A DNA stretch of 64,000 bases from Charina bottae (GCA_023362775.1 JALMGJ010000019.1:2075501-2139500), one strand, 5' to 3'. Positions 43,537 through 56,007 are shown, counted from the stretch's first letter. Made by a program: numbers and translations. The notes: generated by a model not told the origin, from the sequence alone.

Positions 43537-44705
43537 GCCCATGTTTTATAAAGAAATATGATCAAGAGACAGAGAAATATATCAGCAACTCCCATTTCCA
43601 TCTGATTACAATCTAACATTAAAATAGTAGGAGGAAACCAACAATAAGGCAAGAATGGACCATGTTTTGGAAACCAAGGACTACACTAGGCAGTGTGGCT
43701 TTAAAAGATGAAAAGGAAGGATTCTATGGTTCATCTGGCAAGCATACAACAGCTGAAAGGATGTCAGGTCTCACTGCCGCAGACCCATACCTCTGGGGTG
43801 GGGGTGTCATCCCCTTCCAATAAGAAGATAGTGTACTTGTAGGTCAACCCTAACTGCATGACCAGCTTTACACCAACCCTTTCAACCCTTTTACACCAGC
43901 AGCTGTTGGTCTGCCTAGGATCAAGCGAGAAGCTGTCCACTTCTGCATTAGAACAAAATAAATACAACAGAATGCATTCTCCTGGAGTTTTGTATTGTTT
44001 TCTGCCTTGTGATTCCAGCATCCTTGCTATTTTTATGAGAAAATTTCATTAGCATCCCCAAATCGGGGTGAAACTGAGATGTCTTTCGGGTTTGTAAGTA
44101 TTTGGAACAGAAGAACTTAATCCTCTGGGGAAGGATTAAGTTGCATGACAGAAAGCCAACCTGGTTAAAAAGAAAAGAAAGGAAAAAGTAAGGCTGTTTC
44201 CCGAAGATTCGGGGCAGAAGGTGATAAGAATAGATGAAACCAATTTACAGCCAAAGGTTATTCATATAAAACTGGTCGGTGTGTTGTGAATCATTCATGT
44301 CCTCTTTTATGAATTGGATTATCTCGTTTTCTCATGTGCCAAGTCACATGGAGGAAGTTAGAAGCTCTGCAAGAACATAACCCCCCACCCCCACCCCGGG
44401 GCTAAATATGTAAACACACCAGGCCAAACTGCTCTAAGACTTCATTCACCATCTGGCTTATCTTGTATGCACTCTATTATCGTAAGTGGATTACTAGGGA
44501 TAGTTGCTGGCTATCTGACTTTCAACTCCTTAAGGACTGGATGAAAACATCTCTCTACAGAAGACAGGCAAGAACTGCATACTTTATACAGAGTGGAAAG
44601 TCACTTCTGCACCAGCAGATCATTAGATTAGTAAACCAGCACTTCCGCACTGGCCAGATCCAACCCCAAGTCTCTCCTAAAGCAATTAGTTCACACCTGC
44701 TGACC
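43537..44705. other. Intron/intergenic, no gene recognised
   Basis: Short ORFs only, including one at 44463-44732 with no resemblance to a known family. Confidence 0.45.
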
Positions 44706-44790
44706 TCAGAATTTATTTATTTATATTTCTAACTTATATCACCGCCCATCTCCCCCCCATTCCGGAGGGGACTCTGGGCGGTTATACTGA
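44706..44790 (-). mobile_element. L2-type 3' tail fragment
   Basis: TTATTTATTTATATTTC then CACCGCCCATCTCCCCCC and GGGACTCTGGGCGG: reverse complement of an L2 3' end like that at 15880. Confidence 0.6.
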
Positions 44791-45610
44791 ATAATATTCA
44801 GAATACTGAAGACACCACCCACCAATCAGGGCTTGCCCTCCAAATATAGGACAGAGCAAGGAACTTCACGCAATGAATCCCTGCCTTCTGCTGGTCACAG
44901 AGTAACAAAGGAAAAAAATTAAATAGACATGGAGCATCTCACTAACGGCAGGACCCATACCATATGGGAATTTTTGAAAACAGACCTCCGAAATACATAC
45001 CCGTTTCCTAGAGTTTCTAAGCAATTCAGACAGCAATAGCTTACCAAAAGGGTTGACAGCGCTATGCCTGCTTAGATGAAAAAGTGAATTTTAGGAGCCG
45101 AGTTTGGCATAGGAGCGTATTGTGAAAAATAATAAACACGTTAAAAAATATTCTCGCTATCTAGTTCTTTATGTTCCAGAGTGAACTCTTAAGGCTGGTG
45201 TGTAGTACAGCTACACAGTGGATCAGTTTCAGGTCCAAAACAATGCTTTGGAGGTCATGAGGGTATGTATGTAGAACTCTTTAAAGCAGCCACATCGATT
45301 CTCAGAACTGCTTGGCTGTGGTGGTCGCATGATCCCAGAAAAAGACCAGGCTGTTTTAAAGAGTTGCAGACGGGCTCCATTCATGCCCGTTCTCAAACAA
45401 AGACTTTTTTGGAAGCCAATATGTAATGATCTCCAATGCTTTCCAAGACTTGCCTGAAATGCTTACAGTTCACTATATTAAGGTCACAGTAATCACGAGG
45501 AACGTTTTGGCTCAGCAAGATGCGTCCTTGCAATTCACCACTAGCCCCTGACTTAAGGAGGTGTGATGAAATGATGAACATGTAAAATGCCCAGTTGTAA
45601 GTATCTAGAA

Positions 45611-46322
45611 CAGCCTTTCTTAACCTTTTGACCCTGGAGGAACCCTTGAAATATTTTGCAGACCTCGGGGAACCCCTGCACGGTCAGGCTCAAATGTCAA
45701 CCCAACAGTTCGAAAGCTAATGCAAGTAGATAAATGGGTACCACCTTGGTGGGAGAAATTGCTGGCGTCCTGTCGGGGGTCGCCCTCCGGAACGAAGAAG
45801 ACCTCGTGAATGGCGGCGGAGACGATGGACCCCGAACGGCAACATCCAGGATGTCAGCAGCCGACTCTGAAAGCAAGGTATTCTGGGACATGTAGTCCAA
45901 TACCCACGGAAAAAGAGTCGGTTCCCTTACCCCTTTCCTTAGTGCGCCGTAAAAATGTTGTTAATATATGAATGTATAATACTGTATATGAAATGCAATG
46001 TATGTAAGCCACCTAGAGCCCTCCATTAGGGAGGGGATAGGCAGGGTATAAATAAAATTAATTAATTAATTAACTAACTAAATAAATAAATGTAGGCCGG
46101 AAGTTACCTAATTATTATATTTGTTTCATGGGTAGGTGACAGTAGGCCTGTATATATGCATTAACCGTGTTCTCAAACTAAAAACAATGAAACTTACCTC
46201 TTTCATGTGAAGTTGCCTGAATTTGAAATAATTTTTTTAAATAAATTGTGATCTCCCAGGGAACCCCTAGTGACCTCTTGTGGAACCCTAGGGCTCCACG
46301 GAACCCTGGTGGAGAAACCCTG
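45611..46322. mobile_element. hAT-type element with perfect ATCTAGAA duplication, containing other repeats
   Basis: CAGCCTTTCTTAACC to GGTGGAGAAACCCTG; flanks ATCTAGAA at 45603-45610 and 46323-46330. Related to 712-1020. Inside are a family B SINE piece (45704-45760), unplaced sequence (45770-45925), and an L2-like tail with TAAT repeats (about 45985-46095). Confidence 0.82.
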
Positions 46323-46456
46323 ATCTAGAACTTACATGAGTCAGTGCACAGGGAAGGAAATTAAGCCTGATTTCTGCTCTCTTCAGCAGAAAAAGGTATC
46401 AACTCAATCTTCTATCCCGCTTTGCAAATCTGTCACTTGGCTCTTTATTCGAAATC

Positions 46457-46640
46457 GCAGAATCACAGAATTGTAGAGTTGAAAAGGACCACAAAGATCA
46501 TTGCATCCAACCCTCTGCAATGTGCAGGAGAACCAAAAAAACCATCTATGAGAGGTGGCGGTCCAGCTTCTTCTTAAAAGCCTCCAGAGATGGAGAACCC
46601 ACAAACTTCTTTAGATAGTTTGTTCCACTGTTATACAGAT
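46457..46640 (-). mobile_element. CR1 LINE 3' region
   Basis: GAATCACAGAATTGTAGAG, GATCATTGCATCCAACCCTC and CTCCAGAGATGGAGAACCC match the amniote CR1 3' part in reverse orientation. Confidence 0.75.
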
Positions 46641-48175
46641 CTTGCAAAGTTTGATTGGATTTTGGTTTGCTATTTCTAGCAATGACATTTAATAAGGCAC
46701 ATTTTGTGCACAGATGAATTCACGTCTACAAGCTGACAGTATTTCCTCCCATCGCAGGTAAGTAGAAACTGCCTATCAAATATGTCTAAAGGGTAAACAT
46801 TACATTTCTAAAAAAAAATCTAAAAATAATATTTAGAAAAGAAAATAAGGCTATTGCATGAAACATTATTGTTTAATAATTGTGTGTCAAAGAGAAATTT
46901 GGTTCAGATCCTGTTTGATTCTAGAAAGTACACCCATTTGCACTCTCTGAAATCTGCTGCAGAGGATTCTCCTTTTGCCTGGTCCAATTGAGATTTGGAA
47001 ATTGGAGATTTGAAATTGAGATTTGGAAATCTCCAAATTATGCATCTGAACACTGGCCATAATGGTGGGAAATCTACAATTTTAATTCCAAATTAAAAAT
47101 TGCAGGTAGGCTTTTACTCAAAAGCCAAGAATAACTTGCTTTAGGAAACAGAGACAAATAAAATTCGTTTGTCAGAAAGCACACCTAAAACAAAGATTCT
47201 CACACAATAAAGTACATGGACATTTTCCAGCCTTTGGGGACATCCAAAGTGAAGCCTATTTCTGATTTATGGTTCAGGAAAGTGTGCCAGATGCCAGATG
47301 TCAGGGGTACCATTTATTTATCTAAAGTCAGGGCAGTTAACCTGAATACTGGCATGTGCAAAGCAGCAGAGCAAAGGAGCATTCCCCCTCTGTAGTTGTC
47401 TCCAATTGCCCAGCAAGTCCAACTGCATTCCAGGGTGAAGTCTCTACCTTGGCTCATCCTTTGCACTCTCCTGCCGATGAAATTGAAGGAAGTCACCTGG
47501 AGGCCCTACTGAGAAAGGTGGTGTCCCTACTGTCTAAGCAGCAAAAGGTGTATCTTCGGTCTCCCTCCATGAGATTTCCACCTGCCTCAAGTCGTTCTTT
47601 GTACGTTCTATTAGAAGCAAGATCTGTGTTTTCATATTGTTTCTTTAGAGTAATTCTCTAGGTAGAACGTATGGTTCCCTGAACCTCTTCCATGAACCTG
47701 TAGAAGACTGAAACGGAATCACACACACACCCTACTCCAGCTTTTCAATAATGGGTGCTTGAGAAGTAGAATGTTGAATGTCTAAGCTGATTCCACTGAA
47801 AAGTTTTGGCTGTTGATGACGCAAATAAACAGCGAAATACCTTCCCTGATGTTATATATGAAGTGGCCCATTCAGTGGAAGGAAAAAGACTTAAGCGTCC
47901 TGCCATCAATCCCATGTGCCTTCCCACCTTTATAAGCTTCCCTTGGGCTCTGTAGCCAAACCTGGTTATCACAACAATGGAGTTAAACCTTAACAAATTG
48001 CCCTGGATTTCTTCGGCAGGGCATGCTGAAACTAGATTATGTTTCCAGCAACATACACAGCATTTAATGCCACAGCTCAGCTTTTTACAAGGACGAGAGG
48101 CAGAGAACATACAAAACAGGTTTTAAAGAAGTTTTAAAGTAGTTTTAAAGTAGTTCTAAAGAAGTTCTAAAGTTT
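46641..48175. other. Intron/intergenic, no gene recognised
   Basis: Contains a short TTTTAAAGTAG-type tandem repeat at 48120-48172. No exon recognised. Confidence 0.5.
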
Positions 48176-48628
48176 TAGTTTGGTCTAGGGGTTAAGGTGC
48201 TGGGCTAGAAACCAGGAGATTGTGAGTTCTAGTCCCGCATTAGGCATGAAAGCCGGCTGGGTGACCTTGGGCCAGTCCTTCTCTCTCAGTCCTAGGAAGG
48301 AGCCAATGGGAAACCAGGAGACTGAGAGTTCTAGCCCCGCCTTAGGCGTGAAAGCCGGCTGGGTGACCTTGGGCCAGTCCCTGTCTCTCAGCCCTAGGAA
48401 GGAGCCAATGGCAAACCAGGAGACTGTGAGTTCTAGTTCCACCTTAGGCATCAAAACCGGCTGGGTGACCTTGGGCCAGTCACTCTCTCTCAGCCCAACT
48501 CACCTCACAGGGTTGTTGTTGTGGGGAAAATAGGAGGAGGAAGGAGTATGAGGTATGTTCGCCGCCTTGAGTTATTTATAAAAATAATAAAAGTGGGATA
48601 AAAATAAATAAACAAACAAACAAACAAA
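48176..48628 (+). mobile_element. SINE with three tandem 102-bp units, L2-like tail
   Basis: Head TTAGTTTGGTCTAGGGGTTA, three units, tail CTCACCTCACAGGGTTGTTG and CGCCTTGAGTTATTTATAAA then AAAC repeats. Confidence 0.88.
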
Positions 48629-49529
48629 TCACCTAACTTTTGACTGTTGAGCCCAGTTCAAGGTCTTGGCAGAAATCTCTGCACAAATGGAGTTGTGCTT
48701 ACAAGGAATGCCTTCCTTTTTACATGCTCTTTTTCCTAATAAAAAAATGAATGTTTCCTTAGCTCGAGTTTGAATTTCCCTGGGATTAGTTTTAATAGAT
48801 GATCCCAAGTGCTAACACTGTAAGAGAAGAATAAAACCTTCTATCTTCATATTTCACATCATGAGTGCTTTTCTAGATCTAGCATGTCTCCCTTTACCCA
48901 CTTTTGCTCCAAACTAAAAGGCCGATGGCGCTTTCTTGCATGATTCTCTGTAATCACGTTGTCTTCTTTTCCAAGTCTAAAATGCTTGGTAAAGAACGAC
49001 AATATTCCAAATGCTGACATCTTCCCCACGACATCAAGATTTCTGTTCCTGATCAACTTACTACTAACACACTAATGCACAGGTGAAGTAATTTTGGATA
49101 TTTTTTCTGTCAATTTGAATCATTTTGCTCCTTGCTTACCCTGAATTGCAGCTGTTGTTTTGATGGTCACTCATCCATTTGGTTGTGTTAACCCTTTACG
49201 GTAGTCCAGACATGAAGCACAACCGGGGTACTGGCTCTATCTTTATTGTAAGGTTACATTAATAGAATCTTGCAAGACTGAAAGTATTTTTCCCCTCCTT
49301 TCCTTTTACTCTCTGGAAAACTAGGGAGGGTCCCTTCTGAAATGCTTCCCACGCCCCCTCTCCTTCTGTCGGCTGAGAAATCTTTAACATGCTGGTTGTC
49401 CAATCTGTGGCTCTTCCTCCTGTCTCCCAAGGTCATTCCCACATACCATTACATCTAGAGACCCCTCAGATTGGGTTGCAAGGAAGACCTTTGGGGCTTG
49501 AGGGATGACTCCTTAAATTTGGCACATAT
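48629..49529. other. Intron/intergenic, no gene recognised
   Basis: Nothing recognised. Confidence 0.5.
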
Positions 49530-49541
49530 AAATAATCCAAA

Positions 49542-49663
49542 TCAGACTGAAGAAGCTCCTTGGATAAGGAGCGAAACGTTTCCACTGAGAAAATAGAAAT
49601 CCAGTTGACATGATTCAAGCTACAGACAATTCCACCTGGATGACTGAGAACCTTCATAGACAT
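49542..49663 (+). mobile_element. Short Penelope-like derived insertion with hammerhead-like core
   Basis: Flanked by AAATAATCCAAA (49530-49541, 49664-49675; up to 14 bp counting two more matching bases). Begins CTGAAGA, stem GCTCCTT/AAGGAGC, GAAACG, and ends CTTCATAGACAT. Shares its 3' part with 32515-32590. Confidence 0.82.
49547..49577 (+). ncRNA. Hammerhead-ribozyme-like core in a Penelope-derived element
   Basis: CUGANGA box (CTGAAGA, 49547-49553), a 7-bp stem with a 4-nt loop, then GAAAC (49573-49577) followed by GTT, a possible cleavage triplet. One extra base lies between the box and the stem, so activity is uncertain. Penelope-like elements are known to carry hammerhead motifs. Confidence 0.45.
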
Positions 49664-49675
49664 AAATAATCCAAA

Positions 49676-50640
49676 ATGCTACAGGTACAAGGGAAGTGAG
49701 CGTATGCGGCATTTTGCACCAAACACTCAAATCTTGGCATCTAACTTTTATCTTGTAACAGCAGCAATAGAACACAGAGCTAGCCAAGCTGCTGTTATTG
49801 TGGGACACCATATTTAGTTGTGGAAAATCCATCATCCACAATTATTCTGGAGAGCTATTGATTTATTAAGTGCCATCAAGTCGTCGTTGTCTCTTAGCAA
49901 CCACATAGAGAGATTTTCTCCATGACAATTTGTCCCTAACCTTAACCTTAACGTTGTCTTTCAGATCTTCCAATGGTGGAAGGCCATTAGATGTCAGCGA
50001 AAAGGTACAGAAAAGTGGAATTCTTTCCCTCTCTCTAATGGTGGCCCAGAGTTTTTCATCCTAAGATGATATGGAATGTCTCCTTCAGTAGCTATCTGAA
50101 AAATGACATTCTCTCAAAATTCTACACATACACCAGGCCCTAAAAGGTTTCAGCCATGAAAACTCACTGAATGGTTACACTATTCACAGTCTTTCAGTGC
50201 AACCCACCACACAGGGAATTATTTACCTCGATTGACCAGACTGTCGCCGGACATAATCCTGCTGGTTGCAACTCGCTTTCCATTCCAAATGATGGATATA
50301 GATCTGAATAACAGGAATAATGATAATGCTTTCCTGCATAAGTATGGGGCCTAAGGATGATTAGCTATAATTATTGCTAATGATTTAGAAAAAGTTAGAT
50401 CAAATTATAATGCTAATAATATTGATGGCATACAAGAAATGCAAGATGATTAATAGGCCTTGGTTAATGCCAATTAACCAAACCCCATTACTTTGAGAGA
50501 CTAACTCCCTAGACACTATAACAATATTTTAATTTGTATCCTGATGCTTGCTTCAAAAGTCTCAAGAGATGTAATATAATAAAAGGAAACTGGAATTCTG
50601 AGCCCGTCGTGTTAGTGATTAGATATTTTGATTGTTATTT
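49676..50640. other. Intron/intergenic, no gene recognised
   Basis: Nothing recognised. Confidence 0.5.
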
Positions 50641-50689
50641 ATGGTTTTTACTGATCGGACTGTATTAGATATTATGATTGTTATCTATG

Positions 50690-50795
50690 GTTTTTACTGA
50701 TTTTAAACTCTTATTGTGAACCGCCCAGGGTCCCTCCTTGTGGGGGAGATGGGCTGGATATAAATATGACAAATAATAATAATAATAATAATGGA
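50690..50795 (+). mobile_element. L2-type 3' tail fragment
   Basis: GTGAACCGCCCAGGGTCCC, GGGGGAGATGGGCTGGATA, then AAT repeats. Confidence 0.6.
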
Positions 50796-51053
50796 TTTCA
50801 ATATACAATATACAGAATGGGGCTAAACATCTCAGATTCTCCATATAATCCTGAAGCAATTGTTTGATCAAAACTAAGGGGACTTTCCAAGTCATGTAAT
50901 CTTTTAGCAAAGATGCACCACTGAGAAGGATGCACATTGTGAACAGTCTCGTTTTATGACTGAGCTACGGAGAAGGCCATATTAGAACATTCTGGTTCAT
51001 TGGGACAACAGGGTTTACTGTATATGCAGACATGGAGGTCTGCAAGGGCAGCA

Positions 51054-51342
51054 AGTGATGGCAAATGGTAAAGGTATGTGGGAAAGACCTTGGGAGACTC
51101 GGCCAAGAGACACTGCCAAGGGAACGGTCAGATAAGAGGGAGCATAGCCTGAAGATGGATAGTGGGTGGGGCAAGTGGCTCAGAAGGGACCCTCCCTAGT
51201 TTCTTGGGCTATAAAGGAGATGGGGGGAGGGGGAAGAATTGTCCTTTCAGACTTGCAAGATTCTGTCAATGTAGCTTTGCAATAAAGTAGAATTAGCTCA
51301 TTTGGTTGTGATTCCTGTCTGGTTTACCCCGAGAGGCCGACA
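51054..51342 (+). mobile_element. Solo LTR, same family as 13453-13729
   Basis: Ends GGCCGACA. Shares GTCCTTTCAGACTTG, AATAAAGTAGAATTA (AATAAA at 51281-51286) and TTCCTGTCTGGTTTACC with the RELL1-intron copy. No clear target duplication. Confidence 0.7.
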
Positions 51343-53206
51343 AAAAAGCACTATGACATCATTGCACAAACTACATCATAGTATCATTTCTGCTATGACG
51401 TCACGATGGTGTGAGAGCACTGAGGTTTCTATTAGACACCTACATTGGCAGATGAAGGTTTTCAGCTCCCACTGCCCAATTTCTAAAGCAGAGAGCAGCC
51501 CATCAACAATCTTACATGCATGCAAAGAAGCTGAATTACACTTTCACTGGATTTTCCTTGAAATAATCCTCTTCCACTGCAATGTCTTGCTCCCAGTTCA
51601 CCACCTGAATCAATTGCCCCACCTTAAAAAAATAATTAGAGGACTTAACAGCTTTGTAGAAGGAACATAAATCAGATCCTACTGACAAAGGGCAACTAGG
51701 AGTGCGATGTTCTAATCAAGCCTTTATCTCTTCAGGGCATTGTAAAACTGTCCTATTGACTGGAGGGCAGCCTACAATCTACAGACAAGGAAAGCAGTGT
51801 AATTGTGAGACTCCTCCAAACAAACTTCTATTTTCCTCCTCCTATTGAATGGAAAGGTGTTTGATTTCTTTATCTTAATGTTATTTACAATCTTTCACAG
51901 GCCTGCCTTGGAACAATGCTTAAAAGCTGAAGCAAGCATTTGTTCCTTTAAGAGATTTAGTATTGTTTGGCACCACACCAACCTGCCAATTCATCCATTC
52001 TTCCCCTCTCCAGAAGAATAGGGTCTCTGTTCTAACTTACCAACCCAAACAGGAGTACAATGACTCAAATACAGTGAAGCCGTAGACGACGCACCACGGA
52101 CAAACTTTGATTTTAAGAATGAGCAGCGGCTACACTAGAAAATGTCCTCTACTCATGTCATCTTATTCTGGTCCCTTAGGCCTTGAAAGAGCAGGCTGAC
52201 TTAAAAGGAATGAAGCCACTAAAAGTTTCTCCACCATTTATGTCACAGCCTTCCTGAGCCTGGAAAACACGAACCTGTTTATTAAAATGGAAATCCTCTT
52301 GCTTTTCCTTCACCTTGATGTGGATAATCACATGTTATGGTGATGTTCTCTAGACTATGCAGACTGCCCTGTGGTGCACCTCTCTAGGCTAAAGGGTGGA
52401 CATGACCTTATTTTTGAAGTCTGCTCAACATAATAAAAGAAAGCGATGGTATCGCTGAAGTTTGCTGGTTTTTTGGTAAGCATATTTAATAGGAAATCAG
52501 GAAGGGAAAGAGAGGAGTAAATCCAGCTTTCATTTATTTCCTTGCGGTCAAAATGGGAGACAAATATATAAGCTTTCAAAGACCACCTATTTAATCCCAA
52601 ATGATGGGGCAAGCGGCAAAGGGCCAAAGGATCTACATGTGCGTTAAGCTTTTTTCTGTGATCCGTTATTGACCAGTTCGGTAATTCCAGAAAGAAGACG
52701 GTGAAAGGTGAAGCCAAGATGGTGCTCACAGCATTCCTGGGGTGTTTGTCAAAACCTGCAAGACTGTACGGCATTGTGATGGAAGGTCTGACCCTTTGGA
52801 TGGGCAGCGGTGAATGTCCAAGAGGGGCAGGGCTTCTATTGCAACACTGCGCTCCCCCCTTTCCGGTTTTACCCCTTTCCACCCAATGAACACTGCTGGT
52901 GATGCTGGAACAGAAGCTCTTTTAGTGGGCTCTCCACACATGTTCGTTTTCATTTTATTTTGCTTTGATCTCCTTCCTTCTTTTTACTTGTTGGCTTACT
53001 TTTCTCTCCTAAGGTTTTATGTGTTTCGATGAATTCAAGACCTTGAGCTACAACTTAAATAAAGGCTCCATTTTTAACTTTCTTGGAGCAGCCCAACTTC
53101 TCCAGATGTTGCCCATCTCCCTTGCCCTTTTCGTTGATTTCAAATATGTCTGAACTCTGTAACTCTATGAGGTGAACAATATCTCATAAAACAATAAGAC
53201 TAATGT
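51343..53206. other. Intron/intergenic, no gene recognised
   Basis: Several ORFs of 60-175 codons on both strands; none shows a recognisable domain. Confidence 0.45.
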
Positions 53207-53218
53207 AATGCATAAAAT

Positions 53219-53554
53219 GAGGGGCATGGTGGCTCAGCGGGTAAGAAGCCAGGCTTGTCGATCGGAAGATTGCAAGTTCGGAGGTTCGAATCCCTAGCCC
53301 CGCGTGCGGAGTGAGCTCCCGCACTAGCCCCAGCTCTTGCCAACCTAGCAATTCGAAAGCATGCAAATGCAATTTGATTAATAGGTACCACTTCCGTGGG
53401 TATGTAACAGCGTTCCATGCGCGTCATGCCGGCCACATGACTGTGGAAGCATCTTCGGACAACGCTGGCTCTTCGGCTAACAAACGGAGATGAGCACCGC
53501 CCCCTAGAGTCGGACACGACTGCACAAATGTGCGGGGGGAACCTTTACCTTTTT
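53219..53554 (+). mobile_element. Family B SINE, full length with 12-bp duplication
   Basis: Flanks AATGCATAAAAT at 53207-53218 and 53555-53566. Head GGGGCATGGTGGCTCAGCGG, B box GGTTCGAATCC. Confidence 0.92.
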
Positions 53555-53902
53555 AATGCATAAAATATGTATATGATGCCACATAAGGAATCCAGATCAG
53601 AGCGGATTTGGAAAGACTTTGTGGTGACTGCTGGGGGTAGGAGGGTGGGTGGGGCAGGGTTAAAAAAGGGCAAGATGATGGATTGTCTGCCCTACCCATT
53701 TTGTATATGTGTGCCCATGCGTACAAAGGCGATTGGGCTTGCATCCCAAAGCGATGCCCGCTCTCTTGCCCACCTTTTTTGACACTCCACAGATGCCACT
53801 GGAAAGACCTAAGAGACCTAACTTGCAGTTTGGCATCTTAGTTTAAAATAATATATAAAAGCCTTGTTTTGCCATCAGCATTTCAGGATGTGCATCCCAT
53901 AG

Positions 53903-54040
53903 CTTTATTTATTTATTGGATTTAGGATTTAGCCCCAACACTCTTGAGGAAACTCTTGGCAGTTTATAACAGCCACCGATACAAAGTAATAAAATGCCCA
54001 TGGTATAAACAAATAAAACAAAAATAACATAATAAAACCT
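53903..54040 (-). mobile_element. LINE-tail-like fragment
   Basis: TTTATTTATTTATTGGATTT and CTCTTGGCAGTTTATAAC resemble a degenerate LINE 3' end in minus orientation. Confidence 0.35.
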
Positions 54041-54230
54041 AACTTTCACGATGCAATCACTGTATCAACTCATACAGACAGCAAAGTCTGCTTTTAATCA
54101 CTTTAGGACTACGTACAGTCTTCAGCCTATGTTTGAAGCCCCTGCAAACCAACCATTGAACACTTCCTAATGCAAAACTCAAACTTCATTAATCCAGGTG
54201 TAAGCTTTAGCATGTTATATGAACCAGCCT

Positions 54231-54668
54231 GAGCCAGTTTGGCATAGTGATGAAGGCACCAGGCTAGAAACTGGGAGACCGTGAGTTCTAGTCCCGCCTT
54301 AGGCACAAAGCCAGCTGGGTGACCTTGGGCCAGTCACACACACTCAGCCCTAGGAAGGAGCCAATGGCAAACCAGGAGACGGAGAGTTCTAGTCCCACCT
54401 TAGGCATGAAAGCCGGCTGGGTGACCTTGGGCCAGTCCCTCTCTCTCAGCCCTAGGAAGGAGCCAATGGCAAACCAGGAGACTGAGAGCTCTAGTCCCGC
54501 CTTAGGCACAAAGCCAGCTTGGGTGACCTTGGGCCAGTCCCTCTCTCTCAACCCTAGGAAGGAGCCAATGGCAAACCACTTCTGAAAAACCTTGCCAAGA
54601 AAACTGCAGGGACTTGTCCAGGCAGTCTGTGAGAATCAGACACGATTCAATGGATTAAAAAAAAAAAA
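54231..54668 (+). mobile_element. SINE with three tandem units, BovB-type tail
   Basis: Flanks GAACCAGCCT (54221-54230, 54669-54678). Tail AAACTGCAGGGACTTGTCC, then GAATCAGACACGATTC and a run of A. Confidence 0.9.
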
Positions 54669-54678
54669 GAACCAGCCT

Positions 54679-55206
54679 ACGTGTTCCTCCAGTTCTGCCT
54701 ATGCTGTTGTGCAGGGTCACTTCTGGATGGCAATTGTCCTTCTATGTGTATTGCTAAGTTGTCTTTCCTGCCTGCTCTACAAACCCATCCACATAATTAT
54801 CTTTGTTCTTCAGTAAGCCTCAAAGACTGCAGGCTTAAGATTGTTTAAAAAAATTAAATTGCAACTACCCAAGACAAAAAAAAAAAAAAAACCAAACATG
54901 CTGGGCAGCCCTGTTTATTCTGGGTTATCACCCTGCCATTGCAGCCTCAAATGTTAAAAATATGACCTTTAGTTCCCTAATGGTGCCCTCTCCTGCTTCA
55001 GCTGCTGGGCAAACATGTTTATTCAGAGCTTGGGAAGCGCCATGGAAACAGGAATAGCCATATTCCCGCAGATGAGAAATCTGCTGTTTGCTCCATACCT
55101 ACACATCAGATAAATGAAAGAGGCATAGAAAGATGCAAAAGGAGTACCTATTTTGTGGAGAAAACTATATGTGTCAAAATACGTTAACTGGTATGACAGT
55201 ATTAAA
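54679..55206. other. Intron/intergenic, no gene recognised
   Basis: A-run near 54876; otherwise nothing recognised. Confidence 0.5.
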
Positions 55207-55510
55207 GGTAAACGTTCCCCCCGCACATTTGTGCAGTCGTGTCCGACTCTAGGGGCTGGTGCTCATCTCCGTTTGTTAGCCGAAGAGCCAGCATTGTCCG
55301 AAGACGCTTCCGCAGTCATGTGGCCGGCATGACGCGCGCAGAACGCTGTTACCTACCCACCGAAGTGGTACCTACTTATCTACTTGCATTTGCATGCTTT
55401 CGAATTGCTAGGTTGGCAAGAGCTGGGACGAGTGCGGGAGCTCACTCCGTCACGCGGGGCTAGGGATTCGAACCTCCAAACTTGCGACCTTCCGATCGAC
55501 AAGCCTGGCG
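55207..55510 (-). mobile_element. Family B SINE, head truncated
   Basis: GGTAAACGTTCCCCCCGCAC to CGACAAGCCTGGCGTCTTA, truncated at nearly the same head position as 43204-43529. Confidence 0.87.
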
Positions 55511-55760
55511 TCTTATTAAGGAACCATTTATCAGCCTATTAATGCTAGCCCATTGTCACTAACATATAACACCATGATCTAGATATGTATAATTTTATGC
55601 CATATATCTGGGTGGATGGATATGAAAGACGGAGTCCTTGAAACCCAGTTGAGGTTTTAGTTTATGCAGCACATGGAAAGGATGCTCAGATAAAATATCC
55701 CAAATGGGGGAAGAGGTAATGGACTTAAAAGTGGGCACCTCCCAACATGGATCAAGATCC

Positions 55761-56007
55761 TGTCCTGACTTCGGGCGTAGAAATAACACGCTGAGGCTGG
55801 AATCAGATTCTAGTGATTTATTATCCTACTACCCTAACAGAATCCAGCTAAACTAAATCGGCTTGAGGAAGCCCAGAGATAGGGTCCACAATCTAGGGCG
55901 GGGCTTTCTTGAGTCTCTTGGGAGGGAAAGAATGATTCTCAGTACTACGCATGCGTTTCCCTTCCTGGAGGGAGCCCCCTCCTTCGCCGCCCGTTATCTC
56001 TCTGACA
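55761..56007 (-). mobile_element. Solo LTR with GATCC duplication
   Basis: 247 bp, TG...CA termini (TGTCCTGACTTC to CTCTCTGACA on plus), 5-bp duplications GATCC (55756-55760, 56008-56012). AATAAA on the minus strand at 55817-55822. Not related by eye to the other LTR family here. Confidence 0.82.

Noticed and set aside
52355..52882. 175-codon ORF on the minus strand as a gene
   Set aside because: No recognisable domain, no splice context or neighbouring exon, and equally long unsupported ORFs overlap on the other strand.
53219..53554. tRNA gene calls from heads with A/B boxes, and ORFs such as MSDSRGRCSSPFVS...
   Set aside because: These are SINE heads and bodies repeated nine or more times in the window; no free tRNA with a cloverleaf and terminator was seen.
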